From Stenomitos frigidus_A (GTDB taxonomy: Bacteria > Cyanobacteriota > Cyanobacteriia > Leptolyngbyales > Leptolyngbyaceae): DNA of 64,000 nt. The stretch lies in contig NZ_CAWNSW010000157.1 of NCBI RefSeq assembly GCF_963877135.1, forward strand, positions 1-64,000, given 5' to 3'. The notes beneath the pieces are model-generated. The model saw only the letters and a list, made by a program, of their open reading frames with translations. It ran no database searches and was not told the origin of the DNA. Position 1 is the first letter of the stretch; each line of letters starts with the position of its first letter. Positions 52,110 through 61,923 of this stretch are shown here, piece after piece. The translations under genes were made by a program, and so were the position numbers.

Positions 52110-52433
52110 ATGGCTACTCCAAACGATGCCGAACAACTATTTATAGATCGATTCTGTCAGGGAGTGTTGAAGTTGCAGTGACGAGTTTGCTTTACAGATG
52201 GCAACAGCCATCTGTTCCTTCGACTCAGCCTCCTTTGCTGTAAGCGCTTAGAGTCAAGAACGGGGGGAGATTAGAACAAAAAAACTCATCTTTTTTTTCC
52301 AGCTTTCAGCCCCTTCACTGAGCGTCACATCCAGCACAGCTTAAGATTCTCTTCCAGGCTAACCTGATGTTCTCAAGCTACCCTGAAAGGGATTAAACAG
52401 CCCAAGCACTTGCAGAATTAAGCAGAGAATCTT
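52110..52433. other. ycf66-gnd intergenic region
   Basis: About 320 bases between divergent genes. A run of T/A near 52290-52305 and AT-rich sequence may be promoter elements. Nothing else seen. Confidence 0.45.
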
Positions 52434-53945
52434 ATGGCACAAAGCTTTGGTGTAATTGGTCTAGCGGTCATGGGCGAAAACTTGGCGCTAAACGTCGAGC
52501 GTAACGGGTTTCCCATCGCAGTTTATAACCGTAGTCGTGAAAAGACAGATGCCTTTATGGCACAGCGGGCAGTCGGTAAGAATGTTGTCGCGGCTTACTC
52601 GTTAGAGTCATTCGTTGCTGCCTTAGAACGTCCTCGCAAGATTTTGATCATGGTCAAGGCAGGTGCTCCTGTCGATGCCACGATCGAGCAACTCAAACCG
52701 CTGCTGGATGAAGGCGATATCTTGATCGATGGCGGCAACTCTCTGTTTACGGATACAGAACGCCGTGCTAAAGATCTGGAGTCCGCCAAATTCACCTTTA
52801 TCGGCATGGGCGTCAGCGGCGGTGAAGAAGGCGCACTCAACGGTCCTAGCCTGATGCCCGGTGGTACAGAACAGGCATATAAATATCTGGAACCCATTCT
52901 GACCAAAATTGCCGCTCAAGTAGACGATGGTCCGTGTGTCACCTATATCGGTCCTGGTGGCGCGGGGCATTACGTCAAAATGGTACATAACGGCATCGAG
53001 TACGGCGATATGCAACTCATTGCCGAAGCCTACGATCTCCTCAAAAGCGTCTTAGGGCTAAACGCAGAGCAACTACATGAAGTTTTTGCCGAGTGGAATA
53101 CCACAGATGAGCTTGATTCCTACCTGATTGAGATCACAGCCGATATCTTCAAGAAAGTTGATCCCGATACAAACACCCCTCTGGTGGAGTTGATTTTAGA
53201 TGCTGCTGGACAAAAGGGGACTGGACGCTGGACTGTTGCTGACGCGCTAGAGCTTGGCGTGTCGATCCCTACCATCATTGCGGCGGTCAACGCTCGCATT
53301 ATCTCGTCCTACAAGCAGGAGCGGGTGGAGGCATCTAAAGTCTTGACCGGTCCGACGGCGAAATTTGAGGGTGATGTGAAAGCGTTCGTGACGAAAGTGA
53401 GGGATGCACTCTACTGCTCTAAGATGTGCTCCTATGCTCAAGGAATGGCGCTTCTCAGTAAAGCCTCAGAAACCTATGGCTTTCATTTAGATTTGGGTGA
53501 ATGCGCTCGCATCTGGAAAGGGGGATGCATCATTCGTGCACGCTTTTTGAACAAGATCAAGCATGCCTTTGATGAGAATCCCTCCCTGCCCAATCTCTTG
53601 CTGGCACCTGAGTTCAGGCAAACCATTCTGGATCGGCAGGAAGCCTGGAGAGAAGTGATTGCAACGGCTGCCAAAGTGGGCATTCCGGTGCCTGCTTTCA
53701 GTGCCTCACTGGATTATTTTGATAGCTACCGTCGCGATCGTTTACCGCAAAATCTGACTCAGGCTCAGCGCGATTACTTTGGGGCTCATACCTATCTGCG
53801 TACGGATAAGGAAGGTGTGTTCCATACTGAGTGGATGAAGCCTGATGAATCGGTGCAACAGCAAACTCCCGATGTGGTTTTAGAGGGTCAGCCTCAACCC
53901 TCTCGCTCTGAGGTTCAGAAGCAGGAAGCTGAAACGCTTAGCTAA
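52434..53945 (+). CDS. gnd: 6-phosphogluconate dehydrogenase, decarboxylating
   Basis: A 503-aa enzyme of the oxidative pentose phosphate pathway: it turns 6-phosphogluconate plus NADP into ribulose 5-phosphate, CO2 and NADPH, the main night-time NADPH source in cyanobacteria. The cofactor fold is GLAVMGENLALNVERNGF. The substrate site has GVSGGEEGALNGPSLMPGG, and the catalytic lysine lies in GAGHYVKMVHNGIEYGDM. IWKGGCIIRARFL is near the C-terminus. The last 30 residues (Gln/Pro/Glu-rich) extend beyond the usual end. Start ATG 52434. A strong terminator follows. Confidence 0.97.
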   Translation: MAQSFGVIGLAVMGENLALNVERNGFPIAVYNRSREKTDAFMAQRAVGKNVVAAYSLESFVAALERPRKILIMVKAGAPVDATIEQLKPLLDEGDILIDGGNSLFTDTERRAKDLESAKFTFIGMGVSGGEEGALNGPSLMPGGTEQAYKYLEPILTKIAAQVDDGPCVTYIGPGGAGHYVKMVHNGIEYGDMQLIAEAYDLLKSVLGLNAEQLHEVFAEWNTTDELDSYLIEITADIFKKVDPDTNTPLVELILDAAGQKGTGRWTVADALELGVSIPTIIAAVNARIISSYKQERVEASKVLTGPTAKFEGDVKAFVTKVRDALYCSKMCSYAQGMALLSKASETYGFHLDLGECARIWKGGCIIRARFLNKIKHAFDENPSLPNLLLAPEFRQTILDRQEAWREVIATAAKVGIPVPAFSASLDYFDSYRRDRLPQNLTQAQRDYFGAHTYLRTDKEGVFHTEWMKPDESVQQQTPDVVLEGQPQPSRSEVQKQEAETLS

Positions 53946-53972
53946 CGGGATCACTCGCTCAAAACCGCTGAT

Positions 53973-54007
53973 AGGGTGCGTGCGTTAAGTCGTAGCGCGC
54001 CCTTTTT
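53973..54007 (+). terminator. Rho-independent terminator of gnd
   Basis: GGGTGCG (53974-53980) pairs with CGCGCCC (53996-54002), including one G-T pair, and is followed at once by TTTTT (54003-54007). It lies 28 bases after the gnd stop. Confidence 0.85.
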
Positions 54008-54014
54008 AGTCGAT

Positions 54015-57000
54015 TCAATTGATCGTTCCAAACGGCTTGCTGTCAGCACTCCCGCCCTCACTGCCTTTTTCTAGTGCTGGACAAGCATTCGGCGACAAAC
54101 GGAGATAGCGTAGGCATTCTTCGGGCTGTAGCTGACGAAGGCTGCGATCGCGGGCAAGGTGTAATAGTTCTTCCCGGGTTGCTGCCCAGAGGTGAACTTT
54201 CCCACTTTTGCTGAGGCTGGCAACATAGCGACCGTCCGGGCTAAAAAAGGCTTGTTGAATTTGTTCTTGGGTGGCATCTGGCTCTGCAGAACGCAACAAT
54301 GCCTGCTCTGTGCCTGTCTTTGCATCCCATAAGCGCACACTGCCATCCATACTAGCAGTTACTAGTGTGGTGGCATCAGGGCTAAACTCTGCATCTAGCA
54401 CCGCGCCGCGATGTCCTGCCATGACAACCCGCAATGTGCCTGTTGCTGCATCCAGCACTCTGGCGGTGCCGTCCCAACTTGCGATCGCCACCAACTGCCC
54501 ATCAGGACTAAAGTGAGCGCTACTAATCACATCGCGGTGGTAAAGCGTCGTGATCAGTTGACCGGACGCAACCTGCCAGATGCGTGCTGTGCGATCGCGA
54601 CTAGCGCTCACGATACGCTGGCTGTCTGCGCTAAATTGTGCCTCTTCAATGCTGGCTTCGTGGCCTTGTAGACTCTGTCTGAGTTGACCTGAGGGCAAGT
54701 CCCAGATATGGATAGTGCGATCGTCCACACCTAAAAGCGTTCTGCCGTCGGGACTGAAGGCAAGCTGGCGTATCGGATCTAATCGTTTCAGTTCACCTTG
54801 CTTGACTGCGCCAGACAGGTTGGCAGCGATGGCGTTTATCTTATGAAGGCGGCGCACACGCTGAAGAGACTGATCTGGCTGAACCTGCCAAACGTCTACC
54901 GAGCCATTGATGGTAGCGGTCGCAATAAGCTGCGTATCAGCACTAAAAGCAACGCCTGTCAGCTTGGGGTTAGACGGTATGTTGAGCAAGCGTTCGGGTG
55001 TAGTCGAAGTCTCAATGCCGTCTAACGGCTTTTGACCGTCGGTTGTTGGGGCGACATAAGGCAATAACAGTACCGAATCTACGGCTGAGGCGGTAGAGAC
55101 CGTGGTGGTTGTGCTCAATGATTTGGAGGGCACCCAGGCTAACTCTGTCGATGCTGGTTTCAGTCCCTTGAGCGCTGGCTCGATCGCGACTCCAAAGACG
55201 TTTAAAAAATTGAAGGCATTGATTCCGGTTAAACGCGCTGGATACCATGACTGACCGGGCGTCACAGACGCGATACGGGAGACATTGCTTGAGCTTGCCG
55301 TTGGTTGAGTGGGGTTCCAAGTGCGCAGGTTACCATCGATCGCCACCGTTACCATACCGCCAAACCCTTCAGGCAGTGCTTTCACTGTCTTTGAAAGAAG
55401 ACTGCTTGGCGTTGCTGCCGCAGTTCCAAGCTGCTGAAGCGGTAAGGTTGAGGGCAGGCGTCGAAACGCAGTCCACTGTATTTGACTATTGATGGTTTTC
55501 AGCATGGGAAATTCGCTCCCCATTTCGGTTGCCCAGAGTCGTGCTGAACCGTCTGTACTGGCGGTGGCAATCAGCGAACCATTACCGCTAAACTGAACGG
55601 TCTCGATCGCGCCTGTATGCCCCTTCAGTCGGCCTAACAGCTCTCCAGTTTGCACGTCCCACAGGTGCGCAACCTCAAGCCTTCGCTCCTCTCCCCAGCC
55701 ATGAGCAGCCATAACTAGCTGACGACTGTCGGGACTGAAGGCAACTCTGTCGGTCGATTCCTTCTGTCGCAACATGCCTTGTCTAGCCTGTTCGCTGCTC
55801 CCCAACTCATTGTTAGGCTCCAACTGGTTCCACAGTTGACCAGTTTTGACCTTCCAAAGCTGAATTTGACTCGCGTTAGCAGCCGCAAGAAATTGCCCAT
55901 TTGGGCTAAACAATACTTGTGTTAGCGGTTGTGGCGCTTGCCAAATGGCTTGCCTGTTGCTGCGCTGCGCTGGTATCGCAGCAGCAGTTAGAACGCGGCG
56001 TAGCTGCCCAGTACTGCTTTGCCAGAGGCGCGCACTGCCATCATCACTAGCCGTCGCGATCAACCGTCCATCTGGGCTGAATGTTGCATCGTTGACTGGC
56101 TTCGGATGACGCAGTAGTTTACGACGTTGACCCTGACTGATTTGCCAGAGCTGGGCCACAGTGCCACTAGACGTCAATAGTGCTTGACTGTTGGGGCTAA
56201 AGGCTAGGCTGTTCACCATAGTGGTGTGGCGAAGGCGAGCCTGTAGTGCCCCGTTTTTAATCTGCCAAACTCTCACCTCATTGCCTGCCCTCGCTGCTAT
56301 CCAGTCGCCGTTAGGGCTAAAGATCAATTGCCGCGCAGGCTCTCTAAAGCCACTTAGTGTCAGCAGGCGTTTACCGGATTCAACTGACCAAACTTGAACA
56401 TCAGCAGAGTTTTGAGCGATCGCTGCTAGCTGTTTACCGTTCGGGCTAAAGGCGATCGCGATGATCGGCGTTACACGTTGAGAGCGTCTCCCTGCTGGTT
56501 GCTCAGTGGTTGATGGCTGATTACTAGCATCACGCCACGGCAAAATCTTTTCTACAGTTTGTGTTTCGATCGACCAGAGCTGCACTGTGCCATTATCGCC
56601 AGCGGTCGCTAGTTGACGTTGATCGGGACTGAAAATGGCTTGATGGACGGCTCCCTGGTCTCCTTGCAGATTGGCTTGCAACCGCAGTTTTTGCAGCGCC
56701 GATCGTAGGCTTGCCTGAGCCTCATAGGTGTAACCACCTTTTTCAGCAGCGAGTCGGCTGATCAATAGCGCAGCCGTTGGGTCGCTCTCTGGTTCTTGTA
56801 AAATCGATTGCGCTACGGCCGCTTGCTGCCTGGATGTGGCAATTTGCAGTTGATATTCTTTTTCTGCCTGACTTTTGACGACCGCGCGGTACTGACTAAA
56901 TGTGACTACTAGCGCGACTAAAAGCGTACAGGGAACAGCCAGTTGCAGTAGCCGCCGTTCTTTCTGGGCACGGCGGTTTTCCTCGCGACTGACAGCAATA

Positions 57001-59330
57001 TACCGTTGTGCTAGCGCTGATAGCTCGTCGGGGTAGGCGATCAAATAGTCCTCAGCCTCTATAAGTCGATCGCCGTGTAGCAAATATTCGGGCGATCGTG
57101 ACTGCTCCGAAGCAGCCCATTCCTTTGCAACATGTTCGATTCGGCGCTGCCGCTGAAGTAACTCTCGGTTTTCATCCAGCCAGGTGCGCAACAGCGTCCA
57201 ATTCCGAATCAGTGCTTCGTGGGCAACATCCACCGTTTCCTGATAATCACTATCGCTGCACTGTCCTGCGGCTAGTTCACCTAGCTCATTCGTTCTTCGC
57301 CGCGTCATAACAGCAATACTGCGATTGGTACTATCTCCTAGTAAGATATCTGAGGTGCGATCGGCATCAGGATCGTGCTGCAAGAACTTACCCCGGCGCA
57401 TCTGGGCAAAGCGTAATGCCGTAGATACATTGGCAAGCTCCTGCGTAGTCCTGTCTACGCGATTACAACTGGAGCCAATGCGGTTTGTGACAACCAATTT
57501 GGCTGTGACCAGTTTTTCCAGCACTCGCTCGACTAGTTCAGCTGGGAACCAGGGACTGACGAGTTCAGACTTGGAAATCCGCCGACGGGTATCCTCAGTG
57601 CCATCGCCGATTTGCGTCAAGGCAATAAAAACCCGCTTGGCGACGCGTTGTTCTTCGTGGGTGAGGCTATAAAAGATGTCATTTGCCCGCTTCTGCAACG
57701 TCCCCCTAACGCCGCCCAGCTCATTGTAAGCATCTAGCGTTAATCGAGCAGGCCCACCACCAGGGTCGAGCTGCCGCTGCTGCCAGAGTTCGAGCAGTGT
57801 GTATTGTAAGAGCGGCAGTTCTCCTGGTGCGCCCACAACGTCAAGCAAAATGTTGTAAATCAGGTTGGGTTCGCAGACGATACCTGCCTTATCCGCTGGC
57901 TTGACTATAGAGGCTTTGATCTGGTCGTAGGTCAACGGGGTCACCGTCACCAGATGCTGCTCAATTTTCTCTGCCAGTCTGTTGTAAAGGGAGTATTTGC
58001 CAAAAAAGTCTGCCCGAAGCACGACGACAACGCTGAAGCAATCGCCGAGTTCGCGGAGAGCGGTAATGAGACTATTAAAAAAACTTTGTCGATCGCGTTC
58101 TGCATGGAGACCTTGACAGAGAGTGAAGATCTCCTCAAATTGGTCAATGATTAACAGCAGCCGAGAATTTCTGCCATGCTTGGCAGACATCAGGCTGGCA
58201 CGCACCAGGTGAGACAGGCCAGCGCCTCCATCCAGGAGCAGGGTTTCTGCTCGCCGCAATTGCTCAGCACGATCGATCGCTGAGTCTTTGGGGTTAACGA
58301 AGGCGGTTGCCAAACTTTTTAACGGTTGATCGGTGGGGCTAATCAGTTGAATACGCCATCGATCGCTTCCCGAAAACTTTTTACCCTGCCGCAAGGTGTG
58401 GATTAAGCCAGCTCGCACTAAGGAAGATTTGCCGCTACCCGACGCTCCCACGATGGCAACAAAATTCCCAATTCTAAGTTTTTCGATCAATTGATCAGTC
58501 AGGTCTTCGCGCCCAAAAAAATACTCAGCGTGTGCCTCATCAAAAAACTCTAGACCTCTGTAAGGGCAAACGTCCTGGGCAAGCTCTGTCTTGACGATCG
58601 GCGAAGCCCCTTGACCCCGCGTGAGGAGAATTTCACTGCCAGAATTTTCAAACAGTGGCTGTTGCTGCTCCCGCTTCAGTGCGTTACTCACCCAATCCGT
58701 GAGTGCATAGTTAGTGACAGTGCCATTCACCGTGCGGGATGGCTCTAAGCCATCTAACAGTGCCTGAGTAAAGACGCTGTACTTACCGATCATCGATTCG
58801 TAGGCCGCTTCGTATTCGCGTGATGCCGCCATAAATAAGCGATCGGTGCCTGAGCGCGCACCCGGATCAGCCTCAAGGAAATTGAGCAGTTCACCACTGT
58901 GACAGCAATCTAACAGCACGATGCGTTGACGTACTGGGCTTTCCTGCAACAACCGCCGTAGCCAAAATAGCGATAATCCATAAAAGCTGTTGCTTGGATT
59001 AGCGTCACTGGTGGCCAGAAATCCTTCTTGCACACCAGCATCTTTTTGTAACCCGTGCCCCGAAAAGTAAAACAATGCTGTTTGCGGAATGTTGTTGCCC
59101 TTTGGCTTAAACAGCTTGACGAGGGCTCCTTCCAAATCAGCAACAGTCACTTGAGTTTTGAAGCCAATTCTGGATTGACCTGCTTGGACAATCTCTGGCA
59201 TCCGAGCAACCCGGAAATCCCCATCTGCATGTAGGCGCTGAGCGATCGCTTCAGCATCATGGGAGGGGGCACTTAAACCCGGTAACCACTGATAAGTACT
59301 AATTCCGACAACTAAAGCATCGCGTGACAC
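54015..59330 (-). CDS. Caspase-nSTAND-WD40 multidomain protein
   Basis: A 1771-aa signalling protein. Residues 1-230 are a caspase-like domain with His92 (FYFSGHG) and Cys143 (LLDCCHSG). Residues about 252-640 form an nSTAND1-type NTPase: CPYRGLEFFDEAHAEYFFGR, Walker A GASGSGKS (295-302) and Walker B LLLIIDQFEE (391-400). A helical region follows, then one membrane segment (LLQLAVPCTLLVALVVTFSQ). About 14-15 WD40 repeats from 890 to 1750 would form two propellers. STAND proteins switch on by oligomerising when the repeat sensor finds its signal; here that would activate the caspase. This fits a role in regulated death or phage defence, but no trigger is known. The region around 1300-1450 between the propellers is less regular. 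Confidence 0.93.
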   Translation of the reverse strand: MSRDALVVGISTYQWLPGLSAPSHDAEAIAQRLHADGDFRVARMPEIVQAGQSRIGFKTQVTVADLEGALVKLFKPKGNNIPQTALFYFSGHGLQKDAGVQEGFLATSDANPSNSFYGLSLFWLRRLLQESPVRQRIVLLDCCHSGELLNFLEADPGARSGTDRLFMAASREYEAAYESMIGKYSVFTQALLDGLEPSRTVNGTVTNYALTDWVSNALKREQQQPLFENSGSEILLTRGQGASPIVKTELAQDVCPYRGLEFFDEAHAEYFFGREDLTDQLIEKLRIGNFVAIVGASGSGKSSLVRAGLIHTLRQGKKFSGSDRWRIQLISPTDQPLKSLATAFVNPKDSAIDRAEQLRRAETLLLDGGAGLSHLVRASLMSAKHGRNSRLLLIIDQFEEIFTLCQGLHAERDRQSFFNSLITALRELGDCFSVVVVLRADFFGKYSLYNRLAEKIEQHLVTVTPLTYDQIKASIVKPADKAGIVCEPNLIYNILLDVVGAPGELPLLQYTLLELWQQRQLDPGGGPARLTLDAYNELGGVRGTLQKRANDIFYSLTHEEQRVAKRVFIALTQIGDGTEDTRRRISKSELVSPWFPAELVERVLEKLVTAKLVVTNRIGSSCNRVDRTTQELANVSTALRFAQMRRGKFLQHDPDADRTSDILLGDSTNRSIAVMTRRRTNELGELAAGQCSDSDYQETVDVAHEALIRNWTLLRTWLDENRELLQRQRRIEHVAKEWAASEQSRSPEYLLHGDRLIEAEDYLIAYPDELSALAQRYIAVSREENRRAQKERRLLQLAVPCTLLVALVVTFSQYRAVVKSQAEKEYQLQIATSRQQAAVAQSILQEPESDPTAALLISRLAAEKGGYTYEAQASLRSALQKLRLQANLQGDQGAVHQAIFSPDQRQLATAGDNGTVQLWSIETQTVEKILPWRDASNQPSTTEQPAGRRSQRVTPIIAIAFSPNGKQLAAIAQNSADVQVWSVESGKRLLTLSGFREPARQLIFSPNGDWIAARAGNEVRVWQIKNGALQARLRHTTMVNSLAFSPNSQALLTSSGTVAQLWQISQGQRRKLLRHPKPVNDATFSPDGRLIATASDDGSARLWQSSTGQLRRVLTAAAIPAQRSNRQAIWQAPQPLTQVLFSPNGQFLAAANASQIQLWKVKTGQLWNQLEPNNELGSSEQARQGMLRQKESTDRVAFSPDSRQLVMAAHGWGEERRLEVAHLWDVQTGELLGRLKGHTGAIETVQFSGNGSLIATASTDGSARLWATEMGSEFPMLKTINSQIQWTAFRRLPSTLPLQQLGTAAATPSSLLSKTVKALPEGFGGMVTVAIDGNLRTWNPTQPTASSSNVSRIASVTPGQSWYPARLTGINAFNFLNVFGVAIEPALKGLKPASTELAWVPSKSLSTTTTVSTASAVDSVLLLPYVAPTTDGQKPLDGIETSTTPERLLNIPSNPKLTGVAFSADTQLIATATINGSVDVWQVQPDQSLQRVRRLHKINAIAANLSGAVKQGELKRLDPIRQLAFSPDGRTLLGVDDRTIHIWDLPSGQLRQSLQGHEASIEEAQFSADSQRIVSASRDRTARIWQVASGQLITTLYHRDVISSAHFSPDGQLVAIASWDGTARVLDAATGTLRVVMAGHRGAVLDAEFSPDATTLVTASMDGSVRLWDAKTGTEQALLRSAEPDATQEQIQQAFFSPDGRYVASLSKSGKVHLWAATREELLHLARDRSLRQLQPEECLRYLRLSPNACPALEKGSEGGSADSKPFGTIN

Positions 59331-59546
59331 TATGTAACCCTCCCCAACAGTTTTTTGTCATGGGGCTGAACAATGTACTTAATAAGACTTGGTGATAAAT
59401 ACAGGGTTCAAACCGTCTAAAAACAGCAACAGGGCACACTTAAGACTCACATTGGAAGATCACCAAGAGTGATTGATCGCTCTGAAGAACAAAAACAATC
59501 GAGCAATTTGCACACGTTCAAGCTTGTTAAAGCTAATTCCTGTGGC

Positions 59547-59584
59547 TAGGTGAAATCTAAAGCGTTTGGCTTAGATTTCACCTA
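59547..59584. repeat. Perfect 14-bp inverted repeat
   Basis: TAGGTGAAATCTAA (59547-59560) and TTAGATTTCACCTA (59571-59584) around a 10-base loop AGCGTTTGGC. It is about 220 bases upstream of the caspase-STAND start and could be an operator or hairpin. Confidence 0.7.
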
Positions 59585-59710
59585 ATCTAATAACAACGGC
59601 ATTTAGAATCCTTTGCCTAAGCCGATTTCAAGGATTGAAGTTAAATCTCATTCTATGCTCAATCCTGGGCTTGCTGATTTAAATGTAGTGAATTTTGAGG
59701 CAGGCGTAAA

Positions 59711-59739
59711 AGGGGGTAACACCCCTAAGGGTGATTTTT
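59711..59739 (+). terminator. Terminator with overlapping alternative hairpin
   Basis: CACCC-CTAA-GGGTG (59720-59733) followed by ATTTTT reads as a small rho-independent terminator on the plus strand. AGGGG (59711-59715) can instead pair with CCCCT (59722-59726), which would break that stem. The two structures are mutually exclusive. Confidence 0.5.
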
Positions 59740-59758
59740 AAAGCGATATTCGCCTGTC

Positions 59759-59802
59759 CCAGCTAAATAAGGGCTTTTACGTAAAGAACCTTATTTAGCT
59801 GG
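59759..59802. repeat. Perfect 14-bp inverted repeat
   Basis: CCAGCTAAATAAGG (59759-59772) and CCTTATTTAGCTGG (59789-59802) with a 16-base loop. No T-run follows on either strand, so it is not a simple terminator. Confidence 0.7.
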
Positions 59803-60286
59803 CTGGCTCAAACAATTGCAAAAGACTTTATGTGATTAAAAACTGCCGCAAAAATACTGTTTTTTATTCAAATAATGTTGAAAATCGCACACTTGCTGCG
59901 TAACTTTACTGAGCTTGAATGACTCTCAAGAAGGATTTTCGTTGACAAGGCTGAGATGAAAACAGATCAACCGTCGAGCACACGGATGTTTACTGAGGAA
60001 AACTCAGTGCCTTACAGCTCCGTGTCTCAAAAGTCACTTTTCTTATTTCTGCCTAAACTGAATCTTATTTCTGCAACTGATGTGATCGGCAAGGCCCTGT
60101 AGCAATGACAGTTAAGCATCACTTGATACTATGAACGCTGATGCAAAGTTAGTCTCAAGTTAAATTACTAGGGCTACCAAGCTGCTTGAGCATAACTGAG
60201 CTGCTGCTGCTCATTAAATAGCCTGGTGTTTGTATTAGCCCTAAATATATAGCAGTCCTAAATCATTCGTAAAACGGAAGGGCTTT

Positions 60287-60319
60287 GTGAAAAAGGATTC
60301 CTCCGGAATCCTTTTTCAC
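60287..60319. terminator. Bidirectional terminator after prfA
   Basis: Perfect 15-bp arms GTGAAAAAGGATTCC (60287-60301) and GGAATCCTTTTTCAC (60305-60319) around three bases. It lies 26 bases beyond the prfA stop and should end the leftward ribosomal-protein operon transcript. Confidence 0.8.
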
Positions 60320-60344
60320 AATCCAGATAGGAGTGCTATAAGTC

Positions 60345-61457
60345 TTAGACGGCTGACGGCTGGCCGTTGGTTTCAGCTGCCAGAGCCTCCAAGCGCTCTT
60401 GTTGGTCTTGAGAGATGCAGGTTTGAATGACCTCATCAATATCTCCCTCCAAAACCGGGACAAGTGAGAAGTTTTGCCCCAGCCGATGATCAGTGATGCG
60501 GTTATCTTTATAGTTGTAGGTACGAATTTTTTCGGAACGTGAACCTGTGCCAACTTGCGATCGCCGCATAGACGTGACCGCTTCTTGTTGTTCTCGCAAT
60601 TTAATTTCGTAGAGCTTTGCTCGCAAAATTTGCATCGCACGCTCGCGGTTCTGTAGCTGTGATCGTTCTTCGGTGCAGAAAATTCGGATGCCAGTTGGCT
60701 TATGCATCAAGTCAACAGCTGTCTCAACCTTGTTGACATTTTGACCGCCAGCACCGCCCGACCGGGCGGTGGTCAATTCAATATCTTTGGGGTCGATGTG
60801 AACTTCGACATCATCCACTTCTGGCATAATTGCCACTGTCGCCGTAGAGGTATGTACTCGACCAGACGCTTCAGTCACCGGAACACGCTGTACTCGATGC
60901 ACACCTGCCTCAAATTTAAGCTTGCTATAAACGCGATCGCCCTGAATCTCCAGAATAGCTTCTTTGAAGCCACCCATATCCGCTAACGACTCGCTTAGCA
61001 GCTTGACTCGCCAATTTTGAGTCTCAGCATAACGTGAGTACATGCGTACCAAATCACCAGCCCAAATACTTGCCTCATCGCCACCTGTACCAGCACGAAT
61101 CTCCAGCATGATGTTTTTATCATCATTTGGATCGCTTGGTAGTAAGAGGATCTTTAGACGCGTCTCCAAAGCAGCAGACTTAGCTTCTAACTCAGCAGCT
61201 TCTAGAGTGGCCATCTCCTGCAGCTCCAGATCGCCACCAGACTCTTTCAAGATCTGTCTTGCTTCCGTTAGCCCCTGCTGTGTGGTCTTCCAGTCTTCAA
61301 AGGTGTTGACAACCTCTTCCAAAGACGACCGCGTCTTTGCGATCCGCTGAAACTCACCAGGATCTTTTGCCACGTCAGGGTCTGCTAATCGGCGAGTCAG
61401 CTCATGAAATGTCTGCTCTACCGATCGCAGCTTGTCTAGCAGATATGCTTCAGCCAT
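60345..61457 (-). CDS. prfA: Peptide chain release factor 1
   Basis: A 370-aa class I release factor. The anticodon-like motif is PVT (in VQRVPVTEASGRVHTS), the PxT signature of RF1, so it reads UAA and UAG. The catalytic GGQ lies in ARSGGAGGQNVNKVETAV. The helical N-terminal domain (residues 1-110) contacts the ribosomal stalk base. Length is typical. It is the last gene of the operon rplQ-truA-rplM-rpsI-rpmE-prfA, a cyanobacterial and plastid-like gene order. Start ATG 61457. Confidence 0.97.
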   Translation of the reverse strand: MAEAYLLDKLRSVEQTFHELTRRLADPDVAKDPGEFQRIAKTRSSLEEVVNTFEDWKTTQQGLTEARQILKESGGDLELQEMATLEAAELEAKSAALETRLKILLLPSDPNDDKNIMLEIRAGTGGDEASIWAGDLVRMYSRYAETQNWRVKLLSESLADMGGFKEAILEIQGDRVYSKLKFEAGVHRVQRVPVTEASGRVHTSTATVAIMPEVDDVEVHIDPKDIELTTARSGGAGGQNVNKVETAVDLMHKPTGIRIFCTEERSQLQNRERAMQILRAKLYEIKLREQQEAVTSMRRSQVGTGSRSEKIRTYNYKDNRITDHRLGQNFSLVPVLEGDIDEVIQTCISQDQQERLEALAAETNGQPSAV

Positions 61458-61579
61458 AGGACTAACTCACCGAAAAACATAGAGGGGCTAACTAAATCTA
61501 AGAGACTCGATTTCAAAGCTTAGATTTGCTGTTTAGCTTTTCATCTAAGATCTTCAATCGTGACCTACAGTCAGCCTGT

Positions 61580-61834
61580 CTAACGCTTTTTCTTCTTTTG
61601 CGGCTGAGCCTCTGCAGCCTCTTCGCCTTCTAACATGCCGTACTTTCGAAGGAAACGATCGACGCGCCCTTCGGTATCAATAATCTTTTGAGTACCCGTG
61701 TAGAAGGGATGATTCCCCGACCAAACGTCCACATGTAGTTCAGGTTTGGTCGAACCAATGGTCATGACCACTTCCCCATTGCAGTAGACTTTTGCGTCGG
61801 GATACCACTTGGGGTGAATATCAGGCTTAGGCAT
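61580..61834 (-). CDS. rpmE: Ribosomal protein bL31
   Basis: An 84-aa L31. The start MPKPDIHPKWYPDAKVYCNG and the segment VDVWSGNHPFYTGTQKIID are family signatures, ending in a lysine-rich tail (AQPQKKKKR). It lacks the CxxC zinc pairs of C+ type L31 (a single cysteine in VYCNG), as usual in cyanobacteria and plastids. It lies 89 bases downstream of rpsI in the same unit. Confidence 0.96.
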   Translation of the reverse strand: MPKPDIHPKWYPDAKVYCNGEVVMTIGSTKPELHVDVWSGNHPFYTGTQKIIDTEGRVDRFLRKYGMLEGEEAAEAQPQKKKKR

Positions 61835-61923
61835 CGTTAACTCTCCAACTTACCGTCTCATTTTTCAATTCTAGCGCTCAGCCGTGTCAACCTAAAGACT
61901 GACAGCTAAGCATACATCCCGTC

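Larger units (their letters stand above)
59331..60344. other. 1-kb gene-free, hairpin-rich region
   Basis: No frame here has coding character (the one at 60263-60640 overlaps prfA antisense-like in another frame). The stretch holds several strong hairpins at 59547-59584, 59711-59739, 59759-59802 and 60287-60319. The rest (59810-60240) is AT-rich and featureless. A plus-strand non-coding RNA ending at the terminator near 59739 is possible. Confidence 0.5.

Noticed and set aside
59380..59400. tRNA T-loop-like GGTTCAAACC
   Set aside because: The flanking bases do not form the T stem and no acceptor or anticodon arm is present.
60263..60640. 125-aa frame overlapping the prfA end
   Set aside because: It reads through the prfA terminator hairpin and lies in another frame of prfA; no coding support.
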